Assembly (NCBI GenBank): GCA_039920305.1
Contig: JBDSEA010000120.1
Location: 1 to 10,510, forward strand
Source of the DNA: DASRAJ01 sp039920305
Lineage (GTDB): Bacteria > Bacteroidota > Bacteroidia > Chitinophagales > UBA10324
DNA: 10,510 nt
Reading direction: 5' to 3'
In this document: piece after piece, positions 7,699 to 10,510 of the stretch
Numbering within the stretch: position 1 is the first letter of the stretch
Layout: every line of letters starts with the position of its first letter
Position numbers and translations under genes: made by a program
The notes under the pieces: generated by a model
The model's database searches: none
The model's input: only the letters and a program-made list of their open reading frames with translations
What the model was told of the DNA's origin: nothing

Positions 7699-7950
7699 CT
7701 ACTTTTTTTCATGGCATGCCCCCTGTGTCCAGCGAAGCACTCCGCGATGGCCGGCTTCACAAGGGTTTGAATAGGTTTTTCCATCGCAGCCGCAAACAGG
7801 ATTATATTCACGGGTACAAGCAGCAAGCGTATCGATCTTTGACGGATCAATGCACTCTTTTGTAGCTTGTACCCCTTGTATGGATTGCTGCCGGCAGGAG
7901 TGGGCATTCAGAAGGATTCCTGCAAAAAAAATCGAAAGAAGTATCTTCAT
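7699..7950 (-). CDS. Kazal-type serine protease inhibitor domain lipoprotein
   Basis: An 83-residue exported protein. A hydrophobic signal (about 1-18) precedes Cys19 in NAHSC, an imperfect lipobox, so lipoprotein anchoring is probable but not certain. The mature part is one Kazal domain with Cys33, Cys45, Cys53, Cys55, Cys64 and Cys79. The core EYNPVCGCDGKTYSNPCEAG keeps the classical spacing (C45-x7-C53-x10-C64) and the PVCG.DG.TY.N.C signature. Compared with animal Kazal domains, the Cys normally just after C64 is absent and an extra Cys sits at 55 (CGCDG); this arrangement is common in bacterial members. Predicted role: inhibition of a serine protease in the periplasm or at the cell surface; the target is unknown. 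Met1 is the only Met before the domain, fixing the start. That start is 6 bp from the divergent hutI start. Confidence 0.88.
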   Translation of the reverse strand: MKILLSIFFAGILLNAHSCRQQSIQGVQATKECIDPSKIDTLAACTREYNPVCGCDGKTYSNPCEAGHRGVLRWTQGACHEKK

Positions 7951-7956
7951 CGTGGT

Positions 7957-9201
7957 ATGAGTGTTCTCTTCAAAAATATTAAAAGTTTAATCGGTGTAAG
8001 ATCCGCAGAATTAATGGTGCTGAAAGGTGATGATTTAAAAAACCTTCCTGCTGTGAATGATGGCTGGCTTTATAGTGAGGAGGGGATAATCATGGAATTC
8101 GGAGAAATGAAAGATTTCAGCTCACAATTTGTTCCGGACAATCGCGATAACACCGAGCTGATAGAAGTCGATTGCGCAGGAAAATTATTGCTTCCGTGCT
8201 TCTGTGATTCTCACACCCATCTGGTTTTTGCCGACTGGCGTCAGGAAGAATTCGTCTTCAAAATTCAGGGGTTGAGTTATGAAGAAATTGCCAGCCGTGG
8301 TGGTGGAATACTGAATTCCGCAAAAAAGCTGAATGATACAAATGAAGAAATTCTCCTCGAACAAGCTCTGCAAAGAATCGAAGAAATAAAAAATCATGGT
8401 ACGGGGGCTGTAGAAATCAAAAGTGGTTATGGATTAACGTATGAGGGCGAACTGAAAATGCTGCGTGTGATTCAGAAATTAAAAATACTTTCGCCCATTC
8501 CGGTCAAATCTACTTTTCTTGGTGCACATGCACTACCTCTGGAGTTTAAAGAGTACCGTGCTGATTACATAAAGCTGCTGATTGAAAAACTCCTTCCGCA
8601 AATTGCAGAGGAAAAGCTCGCTGATTACTGTGATGTGTTTTGCGATAAAGGATTTTTTACTCCTGAAGAAACGGATTTGATTTTGCAGGCAGGATGGAAA
8701 TATGGATTGAAACCCAAGATCCATGCGAACCAGCTTTCCATCAGCGGTGGGGTACAGGCAGCAGTTCGCAATAATGCCCTTTCAGCTGATCACCTTGAAA
8801 ATATTGGTGATGAAGAAATCAATTGTCTTAAAAATTCAAATACCATATCTACTTTGCTTCCTTCGGCTGCATTTTTTCTTCAAATGAATTATCCACCGGC
8901 AAGAAAAATGATTGAAGAAGGCTTGGCAGTATCGCTGGCAACAGATTATAATCCGGGTTCCTCTCCATCAGGACGGATGAGCTTTGTGATCTCACTGGCC
9001 TGCATTCAAATGAAAATGACCCCGGAAGAGGCGATCAATGCCGCAACGTTTAATGGAGCGGCTGCAATGGAATTAGAGAATGTAATGGGAAGCATAACTG
9101 TCGGAAAAAAATCAAGTCTCATTTTAACAAAATCAATTAACTCTATCGCAAATATTCCATACAGCTTTGGAGATGATATGATTGAAAAAGTATTTGTTTG
9201 A
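7957..9201 (+). CDS. hutI: Imidazolonepropionase
   Basis: Third enzyme of histidine degradation: hydrolyses 4-imidazolone-5-propanoate to N-formimidoyl-L-glutamate in the cytoplasm. From the chosen Met the protein is 414 residues, the usual family length. It has the amidohydrolase metal ligands His86 and His88 (SHTHLVFA), His256 (KIHANQL) and Asp330 (ATDYNPGSSPS), plus the conserved His191 (FLGAHALP) and His279 (SADHL). These match the spacing of the characterised Bacillus subtilis enzyme. An in-frame ATG at 7867 would add 30 residues, but those lie antisense inside the Kazal gene and do not look like HutI, so 7957 is preferred. No Shine-Dalgarno or convincing promoter is visible; any promoter would lie within the Kazal coding sequence. 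hutU, hutH and the formimidoylglutamate step are not in the window. The DoxX gene follows after 36 bp. Confidence 0.96.
   Translation: MSVLFKNIKSLIGVRSAELMVLKGDDLKNLPAVNDGWLYSEEGIIMEFGEMKDFSSQFVPDNRDNTELIEVDCAGKLLLPCFCDSHTHLVFADWRQEEFVFKIQGLSYEEIASRGGGILNSAKKLNDTNEEILLEQALQRIEEIKNHGTGAVEIKSGYGLTYEGELKMLRVIQKLKILSPIPVKSTFLGAHALPLEFKEYRADYIKLLIEKLLPQIAEEKLADYCDVFCDKGFFTPEETDLILQAGWKYGLKPKIHANQLSISGGVQAAVRNNALSADHLENIGDEEINCLKNSNTISTLLPSAAFFLQMNYPPARKMIEEGLAVSLATDYNPGSSPSGRMSFVISLACIQMKMTPEEAINAATFNGAAAMELENVMGSITVGKKSSLILTKSINSIANIPYSFGDDMIEKVFV
7971..7978 (-). promoter_or_regulatory. Candidate -7 promoter element for the Kazal gene, inside the hutI coding region
   Basis: On the minus strand this is TATTTTTG, an exact TAnnTTTG match, ending 20 nt before the Kazal ATG. 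It overlaps about codons 5-8 of hutI. The local AT-rich sequence makes a chance match possible, and no -33 TTG is seen. With only 6 bp between the divergent starts, some such overlap is unavoidable for a gene-proximal promoter. Confidence 0.3.
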
Positions 9202-9237
9202 AGTGCCAGACACCTCCTGCAGATTTAATTTAAAAAC

Positions 9238-9642
9238 ATGAATTCACAAACGATAAAAGACATAGGTTACTTCGTTCTGCGATTTGGCCTGGGAGTTTTA
9301 ATTGCCCGTCACGGGTGGCCAAAAATTACAGGGGGCGTTCAGGCATGGGAAAACCTTGGTAGCACCATGGAAATTTTCGGGATCACTTTCGCACCGGTAT
9401 TCTGGGGATTTTCCGCAGCAATTGCTGAATTCCTTGGTGGTATTTGTGTTGCTGTGGGATTTTTATTTCGCCCGGCATGCGTGATGATATTAATTACGAT
9501 GACGGTGGCTATTATTTCTGCTTTGATGGAAGGTAAAGGATTTAATGACTGGGCCGAAGCGGCAGAAGTAGCTGTAGCTTTTCTTGCAATGCTATTGATG
9601 GGGCCGGGAAGATTTTCGCTGAGTGTTTCCTTGAAAAAATAG
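9238..9642 (+). CDS. DoxX-family integral membrane protein
   Basis: A 134-residue protein with four predicted membrane segments at about 8-24, 51-75, 79-97 and 106-122. DoxX-family marks are the HGWPKI motif after the first helix (25-30) and the GPGRFSLSV ending (122-130). The family is named after a subunit of archaeal thiosulfate:quinone oxidoreductase, but most bacterial members have no proven function; a redox or membrane role is inference. It lies 36 bp downstream of hutI and may be co-transcribed with it, though this placement does not imply a role in histidine catabolism. The next gene appears to have its own promoter. Confidence 0.9.
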   Translation: MNSQTIKDIGYFVLRFGLGVLIARHGWPKITGGVQAWENLGSTMEIFGITFAPVFWGFSAAIAEFLGGICVAVGFLFRPACVMILITMTVAIISALMEGKGFNDWAEAAEVAVAFLAMLLMGPGRFSLSVSLKK

Positions 9643-9684
9643 CGTCGCTGATAGCCGTCATTTATGATTTGTTCCTCTGAAGAT

Positions 9685-9692
9685 TACCTTTG
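9685..9692 (+). promoter_or_regulatory. Candidate -7 promoter element for the small lipoprotein gene
   Basis: TACCTTTG is an exact match to TAnnTTTG, ending 31 nt before the ATG at 9724. A TTG at 9669-9671 lies 13 nt upstream, shorter than the usual -33/-7 spacing. If real, transcription starts near 9700, downstream of an alternative in-frame ATG at 9664, which supports the 9724 start. Confidence 0.4.
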
Positions 9693-9723
9693 CGCTTCTA
9701 AAAACGTTATAACTAAAATTTCA

Positions 9724-10230
9724 ATGAAGAATTCTATTTATTTATTCGCAGTTTCCGCCGTCATGATACTTACTAATGGCTGCAGTCAAAATAAATACTC
9801 GCATTCACCCGTGGTTGGTAACTGGAAAATGAATGCCATTCACATTCAGCAGTATGACGCACAATTGGAGCAGTTACAAGGCCAGCTCAAAATTCAAACT
9901 GATTCACTGGGTTATGCAACGGATACTGCCTCGCAAAGGCGAATCATGGGCAACCGGGATATGTATCAACATTACGTTGATGATATGCAATCACAGAAAG
10001 ATTCAAGCCTGAAGAACACTTACTGGAATTTTATGAGTGATGGTAAATTTGAAGGCCAGGAGAGCTTCGACAAAAAATATCAGGGTTACTGGAGCTATAA
10101 TGAAAAAACCAAAACTGTTACCCGTTACCTTCCTTCTGATTCAGTAAAAGTTGACGTAAAGGGAGATACGCTGATTCTGAATCTCGACTCGGTGAATCAG
10201 ATCACTTTTCTTAAAACATCCGGCAAATAA
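9724..10230 (+). CDS. Small lipoprotein with lipocalin-like outline and helical insertion
   Basis: From Met at 9724 this is a 168-residue protein. A hydrophobic signal ends in LTNGC with Cys20 as the likely lipidated residue. An in-frame ATG at 9664 would add 20 polar residues before the signal peptide and is unlikely. Mature residues 29-36 (PVVGNWKM) resemble the first strand of lipocalin-like proteins, and the C-terminal part (about 98-164) is beta-rich with a regular series: YWNFMSDGKFEG, YQGYWSY, KTVTRYL, VDVKGDTLILNL, ITFLK. Between them, about 41-96 is a polar, Gln/Asp-rich segment (LEQLQGQLKIQTDSL, YQHYVDDMQSQKDSS) predicted to be helical. I do not recognise a specific family. The likely location is the periplasmic face of a membrane or the cell surface. 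The ligand and function are unknown. An inverted repeat follows the stop codon directly. Confidence 0.85.
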   Translation: MKNSIYLFAVSAVMILTNGCSQNKYSHSPVVGNWKMNAIHIQQYDAQLEQLQGQLKIQTDSLGYATDTASQRRIMGNRDMYQHYVDDMQSQKDSSLKNTYWNFMSDGKFEGQESFDKKYQGYWSYNEKTKTVTRYLPSDSVKVDVKGDTLILNLDSVNQITFLKTSGK

Positions 10231-10262
10231 TTAATTTTCCGGGACATGTCCGAAATTAATTT
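10229..10262. terminator. Inverted repeat, probable terminator after the small lipoprotein gene
   Basis: An AT-rich left arm (AATTAATTT from 10229) and its complement (AAATTAATTT to 10262) flank a perfect 10-bp palindrome GGACATGTCC at 10242-10251. The arms pair with a few single-base bulges around the core. It starts at the stop codon, which suits transcription termination, but no long T-run follows, so it is not a textbook rho-independent terminator. A symmetrical protein-binding site is the alternative. Confidence 0.5.
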
Positions 10263-10357
10263 CTGCTGAAATCACCAAATAAAATTCAGTTATTGGTCAT
10301 TCTAATGTAAAAAAATTGTTTCTGCTTTTATAAAATACGCTAAAAATCCCAGGGCTT

Positions 10358-10365
10358 TAATTTTG
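10358..10365 (+). promoter_or_regulatory. Candidate -7 promoter element for the gene at the right edge
   Basis: TAATTTTG matches TAnnTTTG exactly and ends 42 nt before the ATG at 10408. The stretch is T-rich, so a chance match is possible, and no suitably spaced -33 TTG is seen. The remaining sequence between the lipoprotein gene and this start shows no other gene. Confidence 0.3.
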
Positions 10366-10407
10366 CTTTTTGATTTTACCGTAATTTGCATACAAGACTA
10401 TTAATTG

Positions 10408-10510
10408 ATGCAATTGATTTCAGGTTTTCTACGCAGATGCTGCAAAGCGGTCGCATTGCTTACAGCATTGATTATAAATTTTTCTATTCTCAGCTTTGCA
10501 ACACATAACC
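10408..10510 (+). CDS. N-terminus of an exported protein (cut by right window edge)
   Basis: From ATG at 10408 the frame is open for 34 codons to the edge. The encoded segment is a clear Sec signal peptide: RRCCK positive region, hydrophobic core (about AVALLTALIINFSIL) and a likely cleavage site after SFA, leaving THN as the visible mature start. Mature N termini of the ATHNRAGEI type are familiar from very large Bacteroidota surface proteins with gliding-motility-associated C-terminal domains. The final visible base (C) is compatible with Arg next, so that family is a reasonable guess, but it rests on three residues. The start is supported by the signal peptide and a candidate promoter upstream. 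Confidence 0.65.
   Translation, partial: MQLISGFLRRCCKAVALLTALIINFSILSFATHN

Noticed and set aside
7867..7956. Upstream ATG extending hutI by 30 residues
   Set aside because: The extension is antisense to the Kazal gene and not HutI-like; the Met at 7957 gives the normal family length.
9640..9662. AGCG/CGCT short complementarity after the DoxX stop codon
   Set aside because: Only 4 bp pairs with almost no loop; not a credible hairpin.
9664..9723. Upstream ATG extending the small lipoprotein by 20 residues
   Set aside because: It would place polar residues before the signal peptide and lies upstream of the likely transcription start at about 9700.
1..10510. A novel defence, mobile or biosynthetic system in the window
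   Set aside because: I looked for transposases, integrases, CRISPR repeats, toxin-antitoxin pairs, phage genes and multi-gene cassettes and saw none; nearly all genes fit known families arranged as ordinary chromosomal neighbours.

Overview
The window looks like a chromosomal segment of a Bacteroidota bacterium (Chitinophagales/Sphingobacteriia-like is an inference; I cannot place it more finely). The evidence is two large secreted proteins ending in type IX secretion system (T9SS) type A sorting domains, Bacteroidota-style -7 promoter motifs (TAnnTTTG) 20-42 nt before several start codons, almost no Shine-Dalgarno signals, and AroC and HutI proteins whose motifs are all intact.

Layout. Positions 1-2192 (minus) hold nearly all of a secreted, FN3-bearing sulfatase whose last few codons lie beyond the left edge. 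It is divergent from a type I periplasmic-binding-fold protein at 2334-3548 (plus). That gene converges, with a 17 bp gap, on a large secreted propeller/PKD/T9SS protein at 3566-5467 (minus). A minus-strand run follows, in transcription order: Kazal-type inhibitor lipoprotein (7699-7950), chorismate synthase aroC (6544-7653), an AHSA1/SRPBCC protein (6039-6476) and a TfoX N-terminal-domain protein (5679-6032). Divergent from the Kazal gene, with only 6 bp between start codons, a plus-strand run begins: imidazolonepropionase hutI (7957-9201), a DoxX-family membrane protein (9238-9642), and a small lipoprotein with a lipocalin-like outline (9724-10230). After an inverted repeat, a new signal-peptide-bearing gene starts at 10408 and runs off the right edge.

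How the genes work together. Most are housekeeping or surface/export genes and form no obvious single pathway. aroC makes chorismate for aromatic amino acids; hutI is the third step of histidine degradation but has no hut partners here. The sulfatase and the PKD protein are predicted T9SS cargo, and the sulfatase would need a formylglycine-generating enzyme encoded elsewhere. I found no RNA genes, CRISPR arrays, insertion sequences or phage genes, and no convincing evidence of a new multi-gene system. The points most worth a second look are the sulfatase architecture, the Kazal lipoprotein with its 6 bp divergent junction, the helical insertion in the small lipoprotein, and the truncated gene at the right edge.
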